A DNA stretch of 64,000 bases from Rhodocaloribacter litoris (GTDB lineage Bacteria; Bacteroidota; Rhodothermia; Rhodothermales; ISCAR-4553): contig NZ_CP076718.1 in assembly GCF_011682235.2 (NCBI RefSeq), positions 1,669,439 to 1,733,438 on the forward strand, in the 5' to 3' direction. Below are positions 17,677 through 24,838 of the stretch, piece after piece. Made by a program: the position numbers and the translations under genes. The notes under the pieces were generated by a model, which saw only the letters and a list, made by a program, of their open reading frames with translations, did not search any database and was not told where the DNA came from. The first letter of the stretch is position 1. Every line of letters starts with the position of its first letter.

Positions 17677-19179
17677 TCACATGGTCAGCAGCGCGGCAAA
17701 CAGGTCGACGCCATACCACAGGTTTGCCAGGCGCAGGTTCTCGTTCGGAGCGTGCTCGTTGTTGTCATGGTTGACGATGGGCACGATGACGGCCGGTTTT
17801 TCGAGCACATCGGTGAAGAGATACAGCGGCAACGAGCCGCCGAAGGTGGGCACCAGCAGGGGGGGCTCGCCGGTCGCCGCCTCGACCGCCTTCGCCAGGG
17901 TGCCTACGATCGGCAGGTCGACGGGCGTACGGGCGGCCGGATAACCCTTCTCACGCACCACCCGCGCAATCTTCGGATGCCGGAGGCGGGTGTCGTGGTT
18001 GGGCGTCACCCGGACGATGTGGTAGCCCTGTCGCCGGATGTGCTCCTCGACACGCTCCATGATCGTCTCGGGGTCGTTTCCGGGGGCGAGCCGGATGTCG
18101 ATGGAGGCGGAGGCATGGGAGGGGACGACGTTGCGCACGGTCTCCCCCACACTGCCGCTCTCGAGGCCGCGCACCGTGAGCGAGGGTAGCATGAGGCTCT
18201 CCACGAGGGGCACCCCCTGGAGTCCCGTGCCGAGCAGCCCGAGTTCCTGGCGCAGGTCGTCGTCGTAGTCCGGCATGGCGTCGAGCAGGGCCCGCTCCGC
18301 CTCGCCGACCGGCTCGACGCCGTCGTAGAAGCCGTCGATCAGCACATGCCCCTCCTCGTCCACCATCGAGGCGAGCAGATGGGCGAGCAGGGTTCCGGGG
18401 ACCGGCGCCCAGTTGCCGTAATGACCGCTGTGCAGCGGCCGCACGGCCCCGTAGACGGTCACCTCCAGGCTGGCCGTCCCCCGCGCCCCGAAGACGAGCT
18501 GCGGGCGACGGCTCGGATGCACCGGCCCGTCCAGGAAGAGCCAGGCGTCGACATCGTGATATGACTCCCCGTAATGCTTCAGGTAGCGCGGCAGGTTGGG
18601 CGAGCCGCTTTCCTCCTCGCCGTCGAAGAGGAACTTGAGGTTGGCCGTCGGCGCGATGTCGGCGGCGTAGAGCGCATCGAGTGCGGCCAGCAGGGCGGCA
18701 AACGGCGCCTTGCCGTCGCTGGCGCTGCGGGCGTAGAGCCGCCATTCCGGGTCAATGGGTTCCCCCTCCTCGGGCAACGGGCGCGGCTGCCCGCCCTCCT
18801 CGAGGGGCCGGTGATAGAGCGTGGGCTCCCACGGCGGATGCGCCCACCGATCGGCCCCCGCCGGCTGGCCGTCATAGTGCATATAGATACCCAGCGTGCG
18901 TGTGGCACCGGGCGTACGCAGCTCGCCGAACACGATCGGCGGCGCACTGGCAACCCGCAACAGCTCCATGCGGGCCCGGCGCTTCGCGAACGCCTCCTGC
19001 AGAAAATGGGCGTTGCGCACGAGCCCTTCGGCCTCCGCACTGGTGTTCGGGATCGAGAGGAACGTGCAAAACTCGCGCAGGATGGACGGCCCGTGGGCCC
19101 GGCGATAGACCCGGGCCGCTTTGACGGCCCGCTCGAGCGGCGTCCCCTCCCGGACGAATGGCGACGTGGCGATACTCAC
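17677..19179 (-). CDS. M20-family metallopeptidase (dipeptidase-like)
   Basis: A 500-residue M20/M25/M40 peptidase. The first metal motif is IYMHYDGQPAG (His and Asp ligands), followed by ARSASDGKAPFAALLAAL and FLFDGEEESGSPNL, which contains the catalytic Glu-Glu pair. A dimerisation domain is inserted, and the C-terminal metal site ends in NHDNNEHAPNENLRLANLW. No signal peptide is seen, so it should be cytoplasmic. It ends only 6 bp from the convergent CHRD gene and starts divergently from the marR gene, with an inverted repeat between the two starts. Confidence 0.92.
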   Translation of the reverse strand: MSIATSPFVREGTPLERAVKAARVYRRAHGPSILREFCTFLSIPNTSAEAEGLVRNAHFLQEAFAKRRARMELLRVASAPPIVFGELRTPGATRTLGIYMHYDGQPAGADRWAHPPWEPTLYHRPLEEGGQPRPLPEEGEPIDPEWRLYARSASDGKAPFAALLAALDALYAADIAPTANLKFLFDGEEESGSPNLPRYLKHYGESYHDVDAWLFLDGPVHPSRRPQLVFGARGTASLEVTVYGAVRPLHSGHYGNWAPVPGTLLAHLLASMVDEEGHVLIDGFYDGVEPVGEAERALLDAMPDYDDDLRQELGLLGTGLQGVPLVESLMLPSLTVRGLESGSVGETVRNVVPSHASASIDIRLAPGNDPETIMERVEEHIRRQGYHIVRVTPNHDTRLRHPKIARVVREKGYPAARTPVDLPIVGTLAKAVEAATGEPPLLVPTFGGSLPLYLFTDVLEKPAVIVPIVNHDNNEHAPNENLRLANLWYGVDLFAALLTM

Positions 19180-19238
19180 GGTTCTGGCTCTGGTCTGCAG
19201 GGGCGGCTTCTACCCCGGGTTGAAAACGTCGAAACTTT

Positions 19239-19258
19239 TTTAGTGTTGAAACATTAAA
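19239..19258. promoter_or_regulatory. Candidate MarR operator palindrome
   Basis: TTTAGTGTT and AACATTAAA form a near-perfect inverted repeat (8 of 9 positions) around a 2-bp centre. It is in the only AT-rich stretch of the 88-bp gap between the divergent M20 peptidase and marR genes. Size and symmetry fit a winged-helix MarR dimer site. Autoregulation is inferred from position only. Confidence 0.5.
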
Positions 19259-19267
19259 CGTCTGGAC

Positions 19268-19762
19268 ATGATTCCTTCAACCCCTCCGGCATCGTCAGTA
19301 TCGGTTCTTTCCATGCGGATTGAAGAGGCCATCAAGCAAAAACGGTTCAAGAGCGAATATCACAAGCTGGCGCTGAACCTTATGTATACCGGCAGCTGGC
19401 TGCAGACCTTAAGCCTGCGCGGGCTGAAGCCCCATGGCCTGAGCCCGCAACAGTACAACATTTTGCGGATTCTTCGGGGGCAGCACCCCGATCCGGTCAC
19501 CGTGCAGGCCATCAAGGAACGCATGCTCGACCGGATGTCGAACGTCTCGCGGCTGGTCGAAAAGCTCCGGCAGAAAGGGTTGCTGGTGCGGCGGACCTGC
19601 CCGCATGACCGCCGCGCCGTCGATGTGGTGATCACGCAGGCCGGGCTGGACCTGCTCGAACGGATCGACCGCGAAGAGGCCGTCTGGCTCGAAGCCCTCC
19701 ATACCCTCTCTCCGGAGGAAGCCCGCCGGCTCAACGAGCTGCTCGACAAGGTGCGCGGCTGA
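19268..19762 (+). CDS. MarR-family transcriptional regulator
   Basis: A winged-helix repressor. The core runs HKLALNLMYTGSWLQ, then LSPQQYNILRILRGQHPDPVTVQAIKERMLDRMSNVSRLVEKLRQKGLL (recognition helix), then the wing VRRTCPHDRRAVDVVITQAG. Start 19268 gives 164 residues; ATG 19313 (MRIEEAIKQKRF) is the more family-like start and avoids a Ser-rich leader. It is followed at 44 bp by an NmrA-like reductase and then by DoxX, an arrangement typical of redox or electrophile-responsive operons. One cysteine (RRTCPHD, in the wing) is present; whether it senses oxidants is unknown. Confidence 0.9.
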   Translation: MIPSTPPASSVSVLSMRIEEAIKQKRFKSEYHKLALNLMYTGSWLQTLSLRGLKPHGLSPQQYNILRILRGQHPDPVTVQAIKERMLDRMSNVSRLVEKLRQKGLLVRRTCPHDRRAVDVVITQAGLDLLERIDREEAVWLEALHTLSPEEARRLNELLDKVRG

Positions 19763-19805
19763 TTTTTCTTGCCCGAATATTCGTTCAAACAAAAAAGGTG
19801 GTGAC

Positions 19806-20702
19806 ATGGAAAAACCAACCCTCCTCGTGACCGGTGCCTCGGGCCACCTTGGCCGCCGCGTCGTGGAACGGCTCCTGGAGCGCGGGGCCGGGCCCGTCAT
19901 CGCGACGACCCGCCACCCCGAGAAGCTGGCGGACCTGGCCGCCCGGGGCGTGGACGTGCGCCCGGCCGACTTCGACCGGCCCGAGACGCTGCCGCCGGCC
20001 TTCGACGGCGCCGACCGCCTGCTGCTCATCAGCACCGATGCCGTGGATCGCCCGGGGCGGCGCTTCGAGCAGCACCGGAACGCCATCGACGCGGCGGTGC
20101 GGGTGGGCGTCCGGCACATCGTCTATACGTCCCTCTTCGGCGTCGCGCCCGGCTCGCCCATCACGATCGCCGACGATCACCTGCGGACGGAGCAGGCCCT
20201 CGAGGCCGGCGGCGTGGGCTTCACGGCCCTGCGCAACAACCTGTACACGGACCTGCTGCTGATGAGCCTGCCGCCGGCCGTCGCCTCGGGCAAGCTCTAC
20301 GCGGCCGCCGGCGACGGAGGCGCGGCCTACGTGACCCGCGAGGATTGCGCCCGGGCGGCCGCCGCGGCCCTGGCCTCGGACTTCGAGGGGACACGCCGCC
20401 TGGAGATCAGCGGGCCGGCCGTCGTCACCTACCACGAACTGGCTGCGCTGGCCTCGGAGCTCTCCGGCCGCCCGGTCGAATACGTCCCGGTGGACGTCGA
20501 GGCCTATGTGGCCGGAGCGGTGGCCGCCGGCCTGCCCGAGCCCGTGGCCCGGATGATGGCCTCCTTCGACGTGGCCATGCAGCGCGGCCTGCTCGGCCCG
20601 GCCACCGACGCCGTCCGCGAGTTGACGGGCCACCCGCCGACGAGCGTGCGCGCCTTCCTCGAAGCCCATCGCGCGGCGCTCGTCCCGTCGCCCAGAGCCT
20701 GA
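19806..20702 (+). CDS. NmrA-like NAD(P)-binding oxidoreductase (QorB-type SDR)
   Basis: A 298-residue atypical SDR. It shows the dinucleotide motif TGASGHLGRRV near the N-terminus, LLLISTDAV, then HIVYTSLFGVAPGSP in place of the classical Tyr-x3-Lys, and ALRNNLYTDLL. This is the pattern of NmrA/YtfG quinone oxidoreductase-like proteins. A clear AGGTGG Shine-Dalgarno precedes the ATG at 19806. Its position behind marR and before doxX suggests a role in quinone or electrophile detoxification, which is inference. Confidence 0.88.
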   Translation: MEKPTLLVTGASGHLGRRVVERLLERGAGPVIATTRHPEKLADLAARGVDVRPADFDRPETLPPAFDGADRLLLISTDAVDRPGRRFEQHRNAIDAAVRVGVRHIVYTSLFGVAPGSPITIADDHLRTEQALEAGGVGFTALRNNLYTDLLLMSLPPAVASGKLYAAAGDGGAAYVTREDCARAAAAALASDFEGTRRLEISGPAVVTYHELAALASELSGRPVEYVPVDVEAYVAGAVAAGLPEPVARMMASFDVAMQRGLLGPATDAVRELTGHPPTSVRAFLEAHRAALVPSPRA

Positions 20703-20757
20703 AACCGTTCATCCATCCCATTCAACCCGACCCGTTCAACCAACCCGATTGCGAACC

Positions 20758-21180
20758 ATGATGAACCGCAAGACCATCACAGCGGCCCGCTATGTGCTGG
20801 GGCTGCTGCTCGTCGTCTTCGGGCTCAACGGATTCTTTCGGTTCCTGCCCATGCCCACGCCGCCGGAAGCCGCCGGCCGCTTTCTGGGCGCGATGATGGA
20901 GACGGGCTACCTGCTGCCGCTGGTGAAGCTCGTCGAACTGACCGTGGGCGTGCTGTTGCTGGCGAACCGCTTCGTGCCGCTGGCGCTGGTACTCCTCGCC
21001 CCGGTTTCGGTCAACATCATCGCGTTCCACCTCTTCCTGGACCCGGCGGGCATCGTGCCGGGCGCCGTGATTGCCGCTCTCCAGGCGCTCCTGCTCCTCG
21101 CCTACAGGCCGGTCTACGAGCCGATGCTGCAGGCGAAGGTAGACGTGGAGGCACGCACGCGGCGTAAGCAAACGGCCTGA
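20758..21180 (+). CDS. DoxX-family membrane protein
   Basis: A 140-residue inner membrane protein with four hydrophobic helices: ARYVLGLLLVVFGLNGFF, YLLPLVKLVELTVGVLLL, VPLALVLLAPVSVNIIAF and VPGAVIAALQALLLLAY. It matches the DoxX/DoxD layout, including the NGFFRFLP turn. It is the last gene of the marR - reductase - doxX operon and is followed by a strong hairpin. Confidence 0.88.
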   Translation: MMNRKTITAARYVLGLLLVVFGLNGFFRFLPMPTPPEAAGRFLGAMMETGYLLPLVKLVELTVGVLLLANRFVPLALVLLAPVSVNIIAFHLFLDPAGIVPGAVIAALQALLLLAYRPVYEPMLQAKVDVEARTRRKQTA

Positions 21181-21218
21181 ACCGGAATTCCAACCGTCCG
21201 AAACGGAAACGTTTCTGG

Positions 21219-21261
21219 AAGCGCCCGTCCCCGCGTCACGTTCTGGCGGGGACGGGCGCTT
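21219..21261 (+). terminator. Strong hairpin terminator after doxX
   Basis: A perfect 16-bp stem (arms 21219-21234 and 21246-21261, GC-rich, beginning AAGCGCCCG) closes an 11-nt loop 38 bp after the DoxX stop. Only a short T-run (GTTT) follows, so it may act as an intrinsic terminator or as an mRNA-stabilising hairpin. Confidence 0.6.
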
Positions 21262-21421
21262 CGCGTTTGGCCCTCTGATGCCGCCCTGCCTTCCCATTCC
21301 GCCGTCCCCTTCGTATATAGGATACAGCCTTTCTTGACCGCACCGGCGGTGCCTCCGTCGTCCCCGTCAGGTCGTTGCGGCCGGGCCCTTCTGCCCCGAT
21401 CCACCGCTGGAGGACACCGCC

Positions 21422-22183
21422 ATGACCTATGGAGAACGTATCATCGCAAGGGGAGCGCAGGGCCCGGATGTGGAGGAGCTTCAACTGCGCCTGGCCGGCT
21501 TCCGCGGCACCGTGCCCGACGGCGACTTCGGCCCGATCACCGAGATGCAGGTGATGACGTTTCAACGGGACGTGATGGGTCTCGACGCCCCGACCGGCAT
21601 CGCCGACGGCGACACGCTCCGCGCCATCGACGCCTTCGCCGACGCCTTCCCGCTCGACTTCGACGCGCTCCGGTGCCCGTGCGGCGTCTGCCCGGGCTTC
21701 GGGCGGGGACGCTTCCGGGGGAGCTATCGCGGCGGACGCCCGCACATCGAGGCCTTCCACCGGTACGAGTATCCCGGCCTCCACCGGATGCTCCTCTGGG
21801 CCGTGCGCGCGGTTTTTTTCTACCTCCCCCAGTACCGTTTCCTCATCACCTCGGGCTACCGGTGCGGCGTGCGCAACCGGCAAACCGGCCGCACGAGCAC
21901 CAACCACCACGGCAAGGCCATCGACATCGACGTGGCCCGGCGGCCGGGCGAGGACAAGCGCGACGACATGAACCGGTGCGACGAAATCCGGGGGCTCATC
22001 GTGCAGCGCTCGAACGCTCAGCTCGGCTGGCTCGCGCCGAACATGAAGGCGCTCGAGCCGGCCCACATCGCGCCGACGTGGGTGCACTACGACGTGCGGA
22101 ACTACGCCCCGCGCTACCTCGAGGACCGCTTCTTCTGCACCGACGCGGCCACGCTCGACCGGCGCCTCCCGATTCAGGTCTGA
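21422..22183 (+). CDS. Peptidoglycan-binding domain plus M15-type peptidase
   Basis: A 253-residue protein. Residues about 8-75 are a PG_binding_1 module (GAQGPDVEELQLRLAGF...GDFGPITEMQVMTFQ). The C-terminal part is an M15/VanY-like D,D-peptidase with the zinc motifs SGYRCGVRN, NHHGKAIDIDVA and WVHYDVRNYAP. Four cysteines sit between the domains (ALRCPCGVCPG). No obvious signal peptide is present, so export would need another route, or the enzyme acts as a lysin-like hydrolase. It overlaps the end of the convergent RAYT pseudogene by 10 bp. Confidence 0.8.
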   Translation: MTYGERIIARGAQGPDVEELQLRLAGFRGTVPDGDFGPITEMQVMTFQRDVMGLDAPTGIADGDTLRAIDAFADAFPLDFDALRCPCGVCPGFGRGRFRGSYRGGRPHIEAFHRYEYPGLHRMLLWAVRAVFFYLPQYRFLITSGYRCGVRNRQTGRTSTNHHGKAIDIDVARRPGEDKRDDMNRCDEIRGLIVQRSNAQLGWLAPNMKALEPAHIAPTWVHYDVRNYAPRYLEDRFFCTDAATLDRRLPIQV

Positions 22184-22392
22184 GGCCCCGATGACGGGTT
22201 GTTCCGGTCCCGCCCCCACCGTGCGGGGTTGGCGGCGATGTAGGCGCGAATGCGCCGGAGGTCGGCGGTGTCCCGGATGACGTGCTCGTAATAATTGCGT
22301 TGCCAGAGGGCCGCGCCGGGGGTCCCGCGGATGGCATTGATGCGTTTGGTGGAAACGGTTTTGAACGCCCCGATCAACCGGCCCAACGGTTT

Positions 22393-22472
22393 GCGTTTCA
22401 CCGAACCCGTCCGCCCTGCCGCATCGCCCGTAGCGTTTCACCGAACCCGTCCGCCCTGCCGCATCGCCCGTA
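22393..22472. repeat. 40-bp tandem direct repeat inside RAYT gene
   Basis: Two adjacent identical 40-bp copies, 22393-22432 and 22433-22472. Forty is not a multiple of three, so the second copy shifts the frame of the transposase gene. Removing 40 nt converts the upstream codon phase exactly into that of the downstream part. Confidence 0.95.
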
Positions 22473-22497
22473 GGGGCGGTTCGCGAACCGCCCCTAC
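22470..22497. repeat. Perfect 28-bp GTAG-type REP palindrome
   Basis: Half-site GTAGGGGCGGTTCG followed directly by its exact reverse complement ending in CTAC. REP elements mobilised by RAYT enzymes characteristically start with GTAG ahead of a hairpin. Here the palindrome lies inside the transposase coding frame and is translated as GGSRTAPTG. Confidence 0.85.
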
Positions 22498-22829
22498 CGC
22501 CGCCCATTCCACCATCATCCACATCCCCCATGACGATGATCCCATGCAAATGATCGGGCATGACGACCCACGCATCCAATGCGACGTACGGGTATTGCGC
22601 CGCCAACCACGTCCATGCCTCCGCGACGATGCGCCCGGCGGCGGACAACCGCACTGCTCCGTTCACCACCTCACCAAACAGGCAGGCCCGGTCCCGGACA
22701 CACAGGGTGACGAAATACGCCCCGTCCCGCGTGTAATCGTACCCGCGCAGCCGGATGGACCGGCGATGGTGTCGCTCCGGGTCGTAAGGCATCGGGTGAT
22801 CCTCGTTTCAGAAAACCGCCACCGCCCCG

Positions 22830-23867
22830 TCACTCCGCATACCCGTGCTCGCGGAGCCAGGCTTCGCCGCGCCCTTTGATGTGCTCGTCCCAGTACTGCA
22901 TCCAGGCCGGTCCTTCGGTGGCGAGGCGTTCCCAGTCCACCGGCATCGGGGTGATCGTCACGCGGGTGATCCAGGCGGGCAGCCGCGCGGGGTCGAGGTC
23001 GGTGCGGACGGGGATGCGGTAGTAGGTGCGGGCCTGCTCGACGAGGGCGCTGTCCGAGGTGACGAACTCGTAGAACTGCTTCGCCCGCTCCAGGTTGGGC
23101 CCGTTCTTGACAAGCGCGATGGCGTCGTTCAGCACGGGCGTGCCCGAGGCCGGGATCACGTAGTCGAACGGGTAGCCGTTGATCTCCGCCTGGATGTACG
23201 TATCCGGCATGTTCCAGAGCGTCAGGTCGCCCTCCTCGCGGGCGATCTTGAGGTAGAGCTGGGTGGGGTCGGCGGCGTACGTCTTCGTGTTGGCGTCGAG
23301 GCGGGCCAGCCAGGCATAGCCCTCCTCCACGGTGGGCTGCCGCATGATCATCGCCCCCCAGATGGTGCGCATGGTGCTGGAGGCGAGGGGGTAGCGGACG
23401 ATGATGCGGTCGTCCCATTTGGGGTCGAGCAGGTCGTCCCAGTCCTTCGGGGCCTCCTCCGGCGCAAGGGTGCGGCTGTTGAACATGATCACCTCGGGCG
23501 TGAGGTAGGTGGCGTACCAGAAATGCGCGGGGTGGTGGGCGTCGTCCGGGACGGCCTCGGCCCAGGAGGGGACGTACGGCTCGAGCAGCCCTTCACGGGC
23601 GGCGCGGTCGAACATGGGGCCGTCACCGCCCCACCACAGGCTGGCCTGCGGGTTCTGCCGCTCGGTACGGATGCGGTCGTAGGCGTCCTGCCCGCCCATG
23701 TCGATCCACTGCACGTTCACCTCCGGGTGCAGCCGCTCGAACGCCTCCTCATACTGCGAGAGCATCTCTTTGCCGTGCGGCGAATAGATGACGAGCGTCT
23801 CGCGGGCGTCGCCCCCGCAGCCCGCCAGCATGAGCCCTCCCAGCATCCACACGATGAGTGTACGCAT
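22830..23867 (-). CDS. ABC transporter substrate-binding lipoprotein (family 1, Fe3+/polyamine-type)
   Basis: A 345-residue lipoprotein. The signal MRTLIVWMLGGLMLAGC has a lipobox and sets the start at 23867, although the frame runs further upstream through a repeated pcrA-like end. The mature domain opens LVIYSPHGKEMLSQYEEAFE and continues VQWIDMGGQDAYDRI, YLTPEVIMFNSRTL, DWDDLLDPKWDDRIIVRYP and ANTKTYAADPTQLY. This is the pattern of FbpA/AfuA-like type 2 periplasmic binding proteins. Permease and ATPase genes are not in the window. The gene probably lay directly downstream of pcrA before the 24-30 kb block was inserted. Confidence 0.87.
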   Translation of the reverse strand: MRTLIVWMLGGLMLAGCGGDARETLVIYSPHGKEMLSQYEEAFERLHPEVNVQWIDMGGQDAYDRIRTERQNPQASLWWGGDGPMFDRAAREGLLEPYVPSWAEAVPDDAHHPAHFWYATYLTPEVIMFNSRTLAPEEAPKDWDDLLDPKWDDRIIVRYPLASSTMRTIWGAMIMRQPTVEEGYAWLARLDANTKTYAADPTQLYLKIAREEGDLTLWNMPDTYIQAEINGYPFDYVIPASGTPVLNDAIALVKNGPNLERAKQFYEFVTSDSALVEQARTYYRIPVRTDLDPARLPAWITRVTITPMPVDWERLATEGPAWMQYWDEHIKGRGEAWLREHGYAE

Positions 23868-23915
23868 ACGGTCTGTCCCCGGTCTGTTGCTGTGCCTGAT
23901 CCCGCGCCCCGCCCA

Positions 23916-24000
23916 TCCCGGCGGCCACGCGACGGCCTGCAAACTACCCGATCCGCCGCAGGTTGGCAAATTTGAATACAAGCTTCTTCTTCTCTACCTT
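23916..24000 (-). repeat. pcrA 3'-end copy 1 (outer boundary of inserted block)
   Basis: Positions 23916-23970 are identical over 55 bp to 29951-30005, which spans the real pcrA stop codon and the 28 bp after it. From 23971 to about 24000 the match continues imperfectly. Read on the minus strand it encodes KVEKKKLVFKFANLRRIG and a stop, against EVGQKKLVLKFANLRRIG in pcrA. It thus looks like the 3' end of a diverged pcrA allele brought in from elsewhere. Confidence 0.85.
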
Positions 24001-24091
24001 CAAATATTCTCACGGCCGACCCCATCATACCTGCTCAGATGAATCGTTGTGCCGCTAGAAAGACCATTCATAAGCACCGGAGTGAAGTTAT

Positions 24092-24655
24092 ATGCACACT
24101 ACGCTGGATCGGCTGGCGAAGGCACTGAATGTGCCGGGTGAACCGGCCTCAGACACGAAGCGCGACTCCCTTCGCCGCACATGGATACGCCTCGGAATCA
24201 TGGCAGGCATCTTCTATCTATGCTCGTTCGTTTTCCCGCTGCTGCTCGGAAAAATACTGGAGATACCCTCGCCGCCCTTCTGGGCCCTGGCCGGATTCTC
24301 GCTCCTCGCCATGGCCTGTGTGGGCGCCCCTGTGGCGGCCATACTGCAATGGGCCTCCTGGCGCGAGGACGTGCGCGCCTTTCTGGATCACCCATCGCCT
24401 CCCCAGGACCTGGCTAGCTGGATCGACCGGAAACAGCGGGCCATGCTCCTCACACCCGTATGGGCAACGATAGGCATTGTGGCGGCCGCCGCACTAGCGT
24501 ATCCCCTGGGCCTGAAGTTCATTCATGACCCCACCTACGTTCGCCAGCTTCTGATCTTGTTCAGCGGGTGGGGCATCCTGGCCACGACGCTTGCCTGCCT
24601 TGCCTTCGCCTTCAAGTTGCGCCGCGCACACCAAGCCAGGATCAGTATGCCGTAA
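24092..24655 (+). CDS. Small membrane protein of unknown function
   Basis: A 187-residue protein with a hydrophilic N-terminus and four membrane segments: LGIMAGIFYLCSFVFPLLLG, FWALAGFSLLAMACVGAPVA, MLLTPVWATIGIVAAAALAY and LLILFSGWGILATTLACLAF. A charged loop (WREDVRAFLDHPSPPQ) separates the pairs. GGAG lies 12 bp before the ATG. I do not recognise a family. It is the only gene between pcrA-end copies 1 and 2, so it may be the cargo of a small integrated cassette. Its upstream region is more AT-rich than the surroundings. Confidence 0.7.
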   Translation: MHTTLDRLAKALNVPGEPASDTKRDSLRRTWIRLGIMAGIFYLCSFVFPLLLGKILEIPSPPFWALAGFSLLAMACVGAPVAAILQWASWREDVRAFLDHPSPPQDLASWIDRKQRAMLLTPVWATIGIVAAAALAYPLGLKFIHDPTYVRQLLILFSGWGILATTLACLAFAFKLRRAHQARISMP

Positions 24656-24678
24656 GACGCTCCGGCGGCCCGTCCCTC

Positions 24679-24733
24679 ACCCGATCCGCCGCAGGTTGGC
24701 AAACTTGAGCACGAGCTTCTTCTGCCCCACCTC
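24679..24733 (-). repeat. pcrA 3'-end copy 2 (internal)
   Basis: A 55-bp segment identical to 29981-30035, the last codons of pcrA. On the minus strand it encodes EVGQKKLVLKFANLRRIG followed by TGA instead of the TAG of pcrA. The similarity stops on both sides within a few bases. Confidence 0.9.
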
Positions 24734-24838
24734 CTGTAGGTATCTGACACTACTTTACCAACAAAATCGCTCCATTGACCGTTGTGTCGGCAGCCTCCAG
24801 ACCGTATAAATAGATGCCGCTGGGGCGTAGATGCAATT

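Larger units (their letters stand above)
22174..22792 (-). pseudogene. REP-associated tyrosine transposase (RAYT), frameshifted by a 40-bp tandem duplication
   Basis: IS200/RAYT-type HUH transposase. The N-terminal part (start 22792) has the family opening RRSIRLRGYDYTRDGAYFVT and the HxH motif MPDHLHGIIV. The C-terminal part, in another frame (from 22401), has RLIGAFKTVSTKRINAIRG, WQRNYYEHVIRD (catalytic Tyr region) and RRIRAYIAANPARW. A 40-bp direct repeat (22393-22432 and 22433-22472) sits exactly where the frame changes; removing one copy rejoins the two halves in one frame. The break is therefore a recent duplication. A perfect GTAG palindrome is encoded in the linker between the two domains. 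Confidence 0.88.

Noticed and set aside
22393..22472. 40-bp direct repeat as a minimal CRISPR array
   Set aside because: The two copies are directly adjacent with no spacer and lie within the transposase gene.
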